Assembly (NCBI GenBank): GCA_949299535.1
Contig: CASGAQ010000010.1
Span: 1 to 44,016 of the forward strand
Origin: an uncultured Eubacteriales bacterium
GTDB taxonomy: Bacteria; Bacillota; Clostridia; Oscillospirales; CAG-272
Length of the DNA stretch: 44,016 bases
Direction: 5' to 3'
In this document: positions 22,964 to 30,278 of the stretch, in pieces
Layout: every line of letters starts with the position of its first letter
How positions within the stretch are numbered: position 1 is the stretch's first letter
Notes under the pieces: model-generated
What the model saw: the letters and a program-made list of their open reading frames with translations, nothing else
The model's database searches: none
Told to the model about the DNA's origin: nothing
Made by a program: the position numbers and the translations under genes

Positions 22964-23956
22964 ATGAGTGACGATATAAATAAAACAGAAGTTATGGAAG
23001 ATGATTCTCATACGGTGTATGAGACGTCTCTTTCCGCAATAGCCGATGAGTTCAAACTCGAAAAGATATACGCACCCGAAGGCTGGGAGGAGCGCAAGAT
23101 AATATCGCGCGACGTAAATCGCCCCGGACTTGCTCTTTCGGGATTTTTCGATTGCTTTGATAAAAGAAGAATAGAACTTATCGGAAAAGCGGAACATGAA
23201 TATATGGAGGTATTCTCGACGGAAGAGAGAATAAAGAAATACGAAACGCTGTTTGCCCGCGATATTCCCGCAATAATCATCACATGGGGGCAGCCTGTGC
23301 TGCCGGGAATGCTCGAAGCGGCTCAAAAATACGGCACTCCCATTTTCCGCACGGTTGAAAGCACCACGGACACCCATTATGCGCTCATATCTTACTTGAA
23401 CGTAGAGCTTGCGCCTCGTATCACGCGGCACGGCGTTCTCGTTGAAGTATACGGCGAGGGCGTGCTTATACTCGGCGACAGCGGTATCGGTAAGAGCGAA
23501 ACGGCCATAGAGCTTGTAAAGCGAGGACACCGCCTTATTGCCGATGACGCGGTAGAACTCAAAAGGGTTTCCTCCAAGACCATCGTCGGCTCTGCTCCCG
23601 AAGTTCTCCGCCATTTTACAGAGCTTCGCGGCATAGGTATCGTCGACGTCAGACGTACATTCGGTATAGGCGCAGTCAAGGAGACCGAAAGAGTCAATAT
23701 GGTACTTAAACTGGAGCACTGGGACAAGGACAAATTCTACGACAGGATAGGTCTTGAAACACAGACGACTAATATCCTCGGCATAGAGATAGCGACGACG
23801 ACTATCCCCGTAAGTTCCGGACGAAATCTTGCCGTAATTATAGAAGTTGCGGCGATGAACAACAAACAAAGACGATTGGGATACAACACGGCGGAACATT
23901 TTACGCAGCGTCTTAACGATTTCATGCTCAACGGCAAAGGCTCGTTTTTGCCCTGA
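22964..23956 (+). CDS. hprK: HPr kinase/phosphorylase
   Basis: A 330-residue bifunctional enzyme that phosphorylates HPr or Crh on Ser46 and removes that phosphate, setting carbon catabolite repression. Walker A is GDSGIGKS (171-178) and the HprK signature is ELRGIGIVDVRRTFG. The N-terminal domain (NRPGLALSGFFDCFDKRRIE...) is also typical. The first ~20 residues (DDINKTEVMEDDSHTVYETS) are an acidic extension beyond the usual start, but AAAGGA before ATG 22964 supports it. No ptsH or PTS gene is in the window. A consensus promoter is upstream; yybS follows after 39 bases. Confidence 0.96.
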   Translation: MSDDINKTEVMEDDSHTVYETSLSAIADEFKLEKIYAPEGWEERKIISRDVNRPGLALSGFFDCFDKRRIELIGKAEHEYMEVFSTEERIKKYETLFARDIPAIIITWGQPVLPGMLEAAQKYGTPIFRTVESTTDTHYALISYLNVELAPRITRHGVLVEVYGEGVLILGDSGIGKSETAIELVKRGHRLIADDAVELKRVSSKTIVGSAPEVLRHFTELRGIGIVDVRRTFGIGAVKETERVNMVLKLEHWDKDKFYDRIGLETQTTNILGIEIATTTIPVSSGRNLAVIIEVAAMNNKQRRLGYNTAEHFTQRLNDFMLNGKGSFLP

Positions 23957-23995
23957 TATATTTTTATACAAGGTTTATTTATAAGGTGATTTTTA

Positions 23996-25000
23996 ATGAA
24001 CAGTAACCCCATCAAACCGGGAAAAATACAAACTTTCCCAATTTATGCCATACAGGTCTGCGCGACTGTCGTTTTTGCACTTTGCTGCCGTGCGGGAGCT
24101 TTGTATGTCGCTGTTTTAGGCGCTGTTGTTTTGTGTGCGACGCTTGCGCTTCAGATAATCATTTCAAAAAGTTACTGGTATTTTGTTTCTGTTGCGCTTT
24201 CCCTCTCTGTTTCATATCTTATCGGAGGATTTTATGCTTTCGGTTTTTGTCTGTGCGCTGTACCGACGGGAATAGTATTGTCCGTTCTGATAAGAAAAAA
24301 ACAGACAAAGGTAATGGCTTCTCTTGTGACAGCCTGCCTTTACGGATTGCTCTTTTTCGTGCTTTTCCTTGTCGGATTCGCTCTTTCCGGAAATGAGTTG
24401 TCAATATCTTCTTTGACAGGATTTTTTTCGGAACTTTTTGACTCTGTGAAGAGTGCCTTTATCTCATATATGGAGCCGAGCATAGAAGTGCTTTGCGAGC
24501 GCTACGGTGTAGACGCCGCCACAGTATACGATATGTTCGATTCACAATTCGATTATATCAAACTTATGCTGCCCGCTTATGCCGCCGCTTCTTTTCTCAT
24601 TCTCGGATATATTACGGCGTGTGTTTTCAAATTGTCGGCAAAGATAGCAGGTTGCGAGCTGGTGTTGCCCGACCCAAGATGGGAAATACTTCCGTCTTCT
24701 GTGTGTGCATGGGTTTATATAGGCGCATACTTCGTCTATTTTTTCACTTCTTTCTTTTCCCCCGGTACGGGCGTTTTCGAACTCGCGTCAAACAGCATAA
24801 TCACTTTGCTTACGCCCGCTATGCTTCTTATGGGTGCTAAATGGGTCATGACGCTTAGAAACAAATGGGGCATCATAGTGCTGTTTATATTCTCTCTGTT
24901 TTTTATCGGATCCTTGTCTGTATACATTCTGTCTTTCTTCGGCGTCAGGGAGACACTGCGCCGCAGAGATATCATGAAAAAAAGAGAATATAAAAACTGA
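23996..25000 (+). CDS. DUF2232 (YybS-like) membrane protein
   Basis: A 334-residue integral membrane protein with about eight hydrophobic segments. Position and shape match YybS of Bacillus, which precedes gdpP there as well; the molecular function of YybS is unknown. The conserved-looking parts are the middle helices and the C-terminal FGVRETLRRRDIMKKR. It is between hprK (39 bases) and gdpP (35 bases), so probably part of one operon. Assignment rests on topology plus synteny rather than on a catalytic motif. Confidence 0.75.
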   Translation: MNSNPIKPGKIQTFPIYAIQVCATVVFALCCRAGALYVAVLGAVVLCATLALQIIISKSYWYFVSVALSLSVSYLIGGFYAFGFCLCAVPTGIVLSVLIRKKQTKVMASLVTACLYGLLFFVLFLVGFALSGNELSISSLTGFFSELFDSVKSAFISYMEPSIEVLCERYGVDAATVYDMFDSQFDYIKLMLPAYAAASFLILGYITACVFKLSAKIAGCELVLPDPRWEILPSSVCAWVYIGAYFVYFFTSFFSPGTGVFELASNSIITLLTPAMLLMGAKWVMTLRNKWGIIVLFIFSLFFIGSLSVYILSFFGVRETLRRRDIMKKREYKN

Positions 25001-25035
25001 TCAACAATTTTATTTTAAAAGTGAGGACAAATTAA

Positions 25036-27087
25036 ATGCCTGATAAGAAAAACAGAACTTTTAGCTTCGGGCGCGTGCCGCTCAGCGGGATATTTTGCGC
25101 TTGTTTCGGTATTATCGCACTGGCATTGTGTTCGCTCTGCATAATTTATACGGATTATCCCGCGGAAAAGATAGCTTTGTTTTTCCTTGCCGTGTATATC
25201 GGCCTGCTTATACTGACGCTTGCAGTATCTATTATCGTCTCCGTGTTTGCTCATAGCGGAAGCGCCGGAATGGCTGTTTCCGTAACGCAGGGAATATCCG
25301 TGCAATTTTTACAGAAACTTCAAAAACCCGTTGTCATCTGCGATGAAAAGGGAAAGGTCATATGGTATAATCATAGTTTGAAGGATTGTTGTAAAAACGG
25401 CGGTGTTATCTATAATAAATACATAGACAACATCTGCGATGCTACGATGGAACGTATTGTCAAAAGCGAGCTTGCTTTCGGAGAAGAGGTTCGCTTTTCG
25501 TCGGTTGAAAATGCCGACGGCAAAGGAGAAGAGATATTTAACGCCCTCGGTTATGAGATAAACTTTGAAAACAAGCGCTATTATATGGCTGTGTTTACAA
25601 ATATCACGGCTCTAAAAGAAGCCGAGAAAAAACTGCACGATGAAGATACTATTATCGCCTATGCCATGATAGACAACCTTGACGAATTGCTTCAGTATGT
25701 GCAGGAGCTTTACTCTGATGCCTCGCGCGAAGTCGAGGCGATACTCGAAAGGTATTTTGAAAAAGCGGGCGGTTTTGTCCGCGAATACGGAAATAACAGG
25801 TTCATATGTATGTTTCCGGCGAAATTTCTGCCTGAATTTGAAAAAGATAAGTTCTCACTTCTTGACGAAGTACGTGAGATACGCGTCGGAGACTCAACAT
25901 TGCCCGTAACGGTTTCTATGGGTATAGCGAAAACGGGCGGAACTCTTCACGAAAAAGAGCGAGTAACTCAGTCTGCGCTTGATATGGCGCTTCAGCGCGG
26001 CGGTGACCAAGTCGTTATAAAGACTCCCGAAGGAGTTGAATTTTACGGCGGAAAGACAAAATCCGTTCAGAAACGCACGAAAGTTCGTTCTCGCGTCATC
26101 GCAAACGAACTTATATCGCTCATTTCCAGAAGCGACAATGTCCTTATAATGGGTCATAAATTTCCCGATATGGATGCGTTTGCTTCGTGCATAGCTGTTG
26201 CCAGAATAGCAAGATTCTGCGGAGCCACGTCTCATATAATAATGGATAAAAACGATAAGAACCTACGCAGTGCATTCCGGCTCATAGAAGACAGTCCGGA
26301 ATACAGCGGTATATTTGTCGACCGCGCTCAGGCTCAGGATCTTATCATGAGCGAAACGCTTGTTGTCGTTGTAGACGTGAACAATATAGGCTTCTGCGAG
26401 GCGCCCGATGTTGTGGATAGTGCGAGAAATGTCGTCATCATAGATCATCACAGAAAAACTTCGGAATTTAAGAGAAAACCAAATATCGTATATATCGAAC
26501 CGAGTGCGTCAAGCGCGTCTGAGCTGTTGGCTGAGCTTTTGGAACTTATACTTCCGCAGGGAACGCTTACCAAAACCGAAGCGGACTTGCTTTTTGCGGG
26601 AATGCTACTCGATACGAAGCAGTTTACCCATAATGCCGGCGTTCGAACTTTCGGCTCTGCGCTTTATCTGCGCGGAGAAGGTGCTTCTCCGATAGACGCG
26701 CAGGCATTGTTCAAAACTGATATTTACGATTTCCTGAGCGAAGCGAAGTTTGAAAGCAACGTATCTATTTATAAAAATGTTATCGCCATTGCGCTCAATG
26801 AGCAAAACGGCGAAAACGCCTCTATAAGAGTTACCGCGGCAAAAGCCGCAGACAGACTTCTTCATGTGGAAGGAATATGTGCGGCGTTCGCACTCTGCAC
26901 GTTTGACGACTCTATACACATTTCGGCTCGCTCTGACGGTTCTGTCAACGTTCAGCGCATACTGGAGAAGCTGGGCGGAGGCGGACACTTCGACGCGGCG
27001 GGCGCTCAGCTCAGAGGAGTTTTAATGAAAGACGCGCTTTCAATGCTGAGAGAGGCGATAGACGATATTCTTGATATGACCGAGTAA
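25036..27087 (+). CDS. gdpP: Cyclic-di-AMP phosphodiesterase GdpP
   Basis: A 683-residue membrane-bound phosphodiesterase that degrades c-di-AMP. Order: two membrane helices (~15-75), a PAS-like domain (KPVVICDEKGKVIWYNHSLK), a degenerate GGDEF domain (SMGIAKTGGTLHEKERVTQS, without GGDEF itself), then DHH and DHHA1 domains. Catalytic motifs are GHKFPDMDAF (~372-382), the DVN of VVVVDVNNIG, D470-H-H and GGGGHFDAAG (~647-656). All four DHH motif groups look intact, so it should be active. In the classic Bacillus order rplI follows; here it does not, and a tRNA gene comes next. Confidence 0.95.
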   Translation: MPDKKNRTFSFGRVPLSGIFCACFGIIALALCSLCIIYTDYPAEKIALFFLAVYIGLLILTLAVSIIVSVFAHSGSAGMAVSVTQGISVQFLQKLQKPVVICDEKGKVIWYNHSLKDCCKNGGVIYNKYIDNICDATMERIVKSELAFGEEVRFSSVENADGKGEEIFNALGYEINFENKRYYMAVFTNITALKEAEKKLHDEDTIIAYAMIDNLDELLQYVQELYSDASREVEAILERYFEKAGGFVREYGNNRFICMFPAKFLPEFEKDKFSLLDEVREIRVGDSTLPVTVSMGIAKTGGTLHEKERVTQSALDMALQRGGDQVVIKTPEGVEFYGGKTKSVQKRTKVRSRVIANELISLISRSDNVLIMGHKFPDMDAFASCIAVARIARFCGATSHIIMDKNDKNLRSAFRLIEDSPEYSGIFVDRAQAQDLIMSETLVVVVDVNNIGFCEAPDVVDSARNVVIIDHHRKTSEFKRKPNIVYIEPSASSASELLAELLELILPQGTLTKTEADLLFAGMLLDTKQFTHNAGVRTFGSALYLRGEGASPIDAQALFKTDIYDFLSEAKFESNVSIYKNVIAIALNEQNGENASIRVTAAKAADRLLHVEGICAAFALCTFDDSIHISARSDGSVNVQRILEKLGGGGHFDAAGAQLRGVLMKDALSMLREAIDDILDMTE

Positions 27088-27097
27088 TATTGCGAAC

Positions 27098-27133
27098 AGC
27101 GGCGCGATGCAAGTATAAGTATCCGCCGTTTTT
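27098..27133 (+). terminator. Weak terminator after gdpP
   Basis: CGGCG (27100-27104) and CGCCG (27124-27128) with a G-T extension and TTTTT after. The stem is short. Confidence 0.4.
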
Positions 27134-27158
27134 GCCGTTAGGATTTTGATAAAAAATA

Positions 27159-27187
27159 TTGACAAATGAGATGTTATATATTATAAT
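27159..27187 (+). promoter_or_regulatory. Consensus promoter of tRNA-Pro
   Basis: TTGACA (27159-27164), a 17-base spacer and TATAAT (27182-27187). Confidence 0.9.
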
Positions 27188-27223
27188 ATTAAAAGCATTG
27201 TGATGATCAATGCTTTTAATATT
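27185..27223. repeat. Perfect 16-bp inverted repeat between promoter and tRNA-Pro
   Basis: AATATTAAAAGCATTG (27185-27200) and CAATGCTTTTAATATT (27208-27223) flank a 7-base spacer. The left arm overlaps the -10 box and the right arm ends two bases before the tRNA. Confidence 0.95.
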
Positions 27224-27225
27224 GT

Positions 27226-27302
27226 CGGGGTGTGGCTCAGTTTGGTAGAGTGCTTGGTTCGGGACCAAGAGGTCGCAGGTTCGAATCCTGTCACTCCGAC
27301 CA
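27226..27302 (+). tRNA. tRNA-Pro (anticodon CGG)
   Basis: A 77-base gene with encoded CCA. Acceptor CGGGGTG pairs with CACTCCG (C1-G72, as usual for bacterial tRNA-Pro), discriminator A. The D arm is GCTC/GAGT, the anticodon arm CTTGG-TTCGGGA-CCAAG with anticodon CGG (reads CCG), and the T arm GCAGG-TTCGAAT-CCTGT. A strong promoter precedes it and a terminator hairpin follows directly. Confidence 0.97.
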
Positions 27303-27308
27303 CATGAA

Positions 27309-27357
27309 AATAATCCGAACGTTCTCTTACTTGGAGAAGCGTTCGGATTATTTGTTT
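27309..27357 (+). terminator. Terminator of tRNA-Pro
   Basis: AATAATCCGAACG (27309-27321) pairs with CGTTCGGATTATT (27340-27352); an inner TTCTC/GAGAA pair extends the stem with a one-base bulge; TGTTTTATTT follows. Confidence 0.85.
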
Positions 27358-27396
27358 TATTTGAGTATCCTAATTTCAATAGCAAGAAATGAAAAT

Positions 27397-27429
27397 AGCC
27401 TCCGACAAGGATTTTCCCTATCGGAGGCT
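27397..27429 (-). terminator. Terminator of the XRE regulator gene
   Basis: AGCCTCCGA (27397-27405) and TCGGAGGCT (27421-27429), with ATTTTC after the stem on the minus strand. Confidence 0.75.
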
Positions 27430-27435
27430 TACCTA

Positions 27436-28515
27436 TTAGATCTGTTCAGCGTGGTTTTCAAGGTTAGAAATAATCTTCTTGAATCTTTCCTCATTTTTTA
27501 TAAGATCAAATCTGTTATCTTCTAATGCTTTCAATCTGAGATTACAAGCATTACCCTTATAGTTCTTAGAAGTATTTGCTTTTGTATGCTTCATGCGATT
27601 TACCATAGGCGCTGTGTAATTCATATCTTTTAGATTTGCTTCGATAATTGCATATCGACAGCTTTCTTCAAGCGCTTTTAGAGTGTTCTCTACATCCTTC
27701 AGCTCTGCATACTCAAAAGCTATATGAAGGTAGTAATAGGATATATCAAAAGCATAAAAACCAACGTTATCATCCGAATACAAGCGCTTAAGGATATCGA
27801 TTGCAAAGGTATATGCTTCAATAGTTTCTTGGTGCGAAAAATGTGTTTTTAAAATCATACTTGATGCCGTCATCGCAGCCGTATGAATTAAAGACATCAT
27901 ATAACTTTGACAAGCCTTAACACCTTCTTCTCCATCGAGAATCGTAGTTCTCAGATCCTCCCTTGTTATATTAAACGTTCCACTCATATCGGCATAATAC
28001 AGTGCTTTTTCTTTGTCGATGTTATTGTAAGTGTAGCACAAACATTGTACGGCATTTTCTCTTTGATGAGTGTCCGTAGATCTCTGCAAAAGCTCTTCGC
28101 CAAGAGCAATGATGCGCTCCGCTTTATCTTTAGGGCAAGGATATACCGCATCTCTATTGATGGCATACATAAGCCCTTCTATAACACGGCAATCTTTAGG
28201 AAATTCAGAATATGCCTTCTCCCAGATTTCAAGATTTTTCTGATTTTCACCGTTTTGACAGCAAATTTTACTCTGTCTTTGATATTCACAAATCGCTTCT
28301 TCTACTCTTACTTGATCTACGCAAAGCAATTCATCAACAGTCACATCAAAGTAAAACGCGATTTTGGGTAGCAAAGTGATATCCGGAAAGCCTTCGCCGC
28401 GCTCCCACTTTCCGACGGATTGAGGAGTGATTCCGAGATGATTGGCGAGGGCTTCTTGGGTAATGTTTTTCTGCTGTCTCAATGAACGTAATTTTTCCTT
28501 TAAGTTGATTTCCAT
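27436..28515 (-). CDS. XRE-family transcriptional regulator with TPR-like C-terminal domain
   Basis: A 359-residue regulator. Residues ~5-60 form a Cro/C1 helix-turn-helix (LRSLRQQKNITQEALANHLG, ITPQSVGKWERGEGFPDITL). The rest is an all-helical region with repeated aromatic and leucine spacing, like the tetratricopeptide-type sensor domain of quorum-sensing or stress XRE regulators in Clostridia. The ATG at 28515 is preceded by AAAGGTGG; the frame is open to 28587, but that part lies in the promoter. Base composition is more AT-rich than that of the core genes. It may be cargo of the degraded element next to it. Ligand and targets are unknown, but a palindrome in its own leader suggests autoregulation. 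Confidence 0.85.
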   Translation of the reverse strand: MEINLKEKLRSLRQQKNITQEALANHLGITPQSVGKWERGEGFPDITLLPKIAFYFDVTVDELLCVDQVRVEEAICEYQRQSKICCQNGENQKNLEIWEKAYSEFPKDCRVIEGLMYAINRDAVYPCPKDKAERIIALGEELLQRSTDTHQRENAVQCLCYTYNNIDKEKALYYADMSGTFNITREDLRTTILDGEEGVKACQSYMMSLIHTAAMTASSMILKTHFSHQETIEAYTFAIDILKRLYSDDNVGFYAFDISYYYLHIAFEYAELKDVENTLKALEESCRYAIIEANLKDMNYTAPMVNRMKHTKANTSKNYKGNACNLRLKALEDNRFDLIKNEERFKKIISNLENHAEQI

Positions 28516-28541
28516 ATATTCAATCCACCTTTGTTTAGATT

Positions 28542-28555
28542 GATAAGCGCTTATC
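28542..28555. promoter_or_regulatory. Palindromic operator in front of the XRE regulator
   Basis: GATAAGCGCTTATC is a perfect 14-bp palindrome just downstream of the predicted transcription start of the XRE gene, a good position for repression by its product. Confidence 0.6.
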
Positions 28556-28563
28556 TTGACTAT

Positions 28564-28592
28564 ATTATAGCAAATATTTGTTGCCATTTCAA
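28564..28592 (-). promoter_or_regulatory. Promoter of the XRE regulator
   Basis: On the minus strand TTGAAA (28592-28587), a 17-base spacer and TATAAT (28569-28564). Confidence 0.8.
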
Positions 28593-28650
28593 GAACCGCA
28601 AAGTTTATTTACAGGCGGATTTTACAACTTTTAGTTGTTTGCTCTAAAAA

Positions 28651-28677
28651 CCTCGGCAAGGAAACTCCCTGCCGAGG
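28651..28677 (-). terminator. Terminator after the element scar
   Basis: CCTCGGCA (28651-28658) pairs with TGCCGAGG (28670-28677), followed on the minus strand by TTTTTAG. Confidence 0.8.
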
Positions 28678-28686
28678 CTTTCTTCA

Positions 28687-28977
28687 TTATGCTACATTAG
28701 TCGAGCCTGCCTTCTTCTTTGCTTTCTCCTCCTTTTCCATTCTCTCCTTTTCCTCCTGCTCCTCACGCCACTTTTGGAATTTCGCCATTTCTTCCTCGTT
28801 GTCGAAAAATTCGGTAATGATCGGCTCGTACATACGCACGATTTTCAAGATTTCGTGTTCTGGGACTTTGGAGCGACAGCGATAACCGCCAACCTTGTTA
28901 TCAAGGATAAAACGCGCCATACACAAAAACCATTTCCATCTGTTTATCTTTCCCAATCGATCAACCCCTTTCTGCAT
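28687..28977 (-). CDS. Small hypothetical protein of an integrative element
   Basis: A 96-residue protein, not recognised as a named family. It begins MQKGVDRLGKINRWKWFLCM, continues through a globular-looking part (ARFILDNKVGGYRCRSKVPE...IVRMYEPIITEFFDNEEEMA) and ends in a Glu/Lys coiled-coil-like tail (KWREEQEEKERMEKEEKAKK). Its start overlaps the end of the parB remnant by 17 bases in the same direction, so the two probably came from one element operon. No clear ribosome site is visible before the ATG at 28977, consistent with translational coupling to parB. A terminator follows. Confidence 0.6.
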   Translation of the reverse strand: MQKGVDRLGKINRWKWFLCMARFILDNKVGGYRCRSKVPEHEILKIVRMYEPIITEFFDNEEEMAKFQKWREEQEEKERMEKEEKAKKKAGSTNVA

Positions 28978-29343
28978 CGTCGCGTCGGCGCGGCATTGTG
29001 CCAACCTCTCGTCTGCGCTCTTCAAGCATCCGCACAATTGCATCCTCCATCTGTTTTGTGCTATACTCGGGAGGAAAGAAACGGGCGATTCTCTCGTAGC
29101 TGAATTTAACCGTCTCTTTCTGATTGGCTTTCGGCTTTGCCATAATATCCTCAATGGCATCTGCCGTCAGCTTGCCCTCGCCGAGCAGCCTTCTGAATCT
29201 CACCGTCTGTGCATAGGACGGCGTGGCTTCATCTCTCTCAAAGATCTCCACGACCTTGTCCTGCAACTCATGCGGAAGATAAGAAAGCTCAACAGCGGGG
29301 GTAAATGCGATTCGTCCACTATCCACAATATCCATTATGTGAT
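28961..29343 (-). pseudogene. Truncated ParB/Spo0J-family partition protein (3' part only)
   Basis: About 125 residues from HIMDIVDSGRIAFTPAVELS through YLPHELQDKVVEIFERDEAT, LLGEGKLTADAIEDIMAKPK and ARFFPPEYSTKQMEDAIVRM, ending RRRDDAERG. This resembles the C-terminal half of the ParB-like proteins carried by clostridial conjugative elements (helix-turn-helix remnant and downstream helices). The N-terminal nuclease-like domain with its conserved motifs is missing: upstream of ~29343 the sequence becomes the end of the AraC gene. The gene was therefore cut by a deletion or rearrangement. The exact junction cannot be set by eye. Confidence 0.7.
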
Positions 29344-29358
29344 TTTGTGGCTTTCCCT

Positions 29359-30171
29359 CTACATATGTCTTTTGTATTTTCCCGGCGAAATTCCGGTTAT
29401 ACGCTTGAACTGCTTTGAAAAATGGCACGTATCGTAATATCCCAGATTTTCCGATATTTCTTCAAGAGAGAGCGATGTGGAGGAAAGCAGTAGCTTGGCT
29501 TTGTTTATGCGTGCGTTTGCTGTGTATTCTGAAAAAGATATACCAACGCCTGAAGAAAATATTTTTCCGAGATAATCGGTGGAATAACCATACTCTTTTG
29601 CAAATTGTGCAAGAGAGGGTGTGTTTTCGGGGCTTGTATTTACAGCATCACACATCTTTTTTAAAATCAGATTCTTGTTGCCGCCGTATTCTTTTTTTGC
29701 TTTGCTTTTTGGTGATATGCAGTTCTGTGTAAAATATTCCGCAAGGGCGGAGCAGAAAACCGTTTCGGAAAGACTGAAGTTTCCGGAATTGTACAGATAA
29801 ATTACGCGCTGCAAAATACCGGACAGATAAGCCGGGTCGGATATGCAAAGGCATGTAAGCGAGGTTCTGTCCGCGTAAATTTCGGAGGAAAGATTTTCCG
29901 GCAGGGAAAAATGTACGTTCATTGTCATAAGCGGAGAAGAAACATCATGCTCTCCTATATAATGTGTGCGCGGAAACAGTAAAAGACAGGAGCCCGGAAG
30001 TACGGATACCGTTTCGTTGTTTGATGTCATGCGCCCCTTTCCCCGCACGACAAACCAAAAATCGAAATCATGAAATCCGTTTTCCCCCGTGTCCCATCTC
30101 CAGTCGGCACTGCAGTCCGATATACCGCAGGAGTTTATTTTTATACTATTTATAAAATCAAAATTATTCAT
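29359..30171 (-). CDS. AraC-family transcriptional regulator
   Basis: A 270-residue regulator with an N-terminal cupin-like sensor (FDFWFVVRGKGRMTSNNETV, then LPGSCLLLFPRTHYIGEHD) and two C-terminal helix-turn-helices (~170-268; SLAQFAKEYGYSTDYLGKIF and SLEEISENLGYYDTCHFSKQ, ending FKRITGISPGKYKRHM). The ATG at 30171 is used; the in-frame TTG at 30186 is possible, and neither has a good ribosome site. It is divergent from the isomerase-like gene across ~107 bases, so it most likely controls that gene in response to a sugar or related ligand. Confidence 0.9.
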   Translation of the reverse strand: MNNFDFINSIKINSCGISDCSADWRWDTGENGFHDFDFWFVVRGKGRMTSNNETVSVLPGSCLLLFPRTHYIGEHDVSSPLMTMNVHFSLPENLSSEIYADRTSLTCLCISDPAYLSGILQRVIYLYNSGNFSLSETVFCSALAEYFTQNCISPKSKAKKEYGGNKNLILKKMCDAVNTSPENTPSLAQFAKEYGYSTDYLGKIFSSGVGISFSEYTANARINKAKLLLSSTSLSLEEISENLGYYDTCHFSKQFKRITGISPGKYKRHM

Positions 30172-30278
30172 GACGTAATCGTACAATAATTGAACGGATT
30201 TGTCAATGGATTTTTTTTGCTTTTTATGGTTAAATGTAGATGTAAAAGCCTACGGGCATTATTTCAGGAGGATTATTT

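Noticed and set aside
22910..23971. 353-codon minus-strand frame opposite hprK
   Set aside because: hprK is unmistakable on the other strand, and this frame has no motif or ribosome site.
27011..27385. Minus-strand frame covering the tRNA-Pro gene
   Set aside because: Its middle is the complement of the tRNA (it includes the often mis-annotated SDRIRTCDLLVPNQALYQTE-type peptide); not a real protein.
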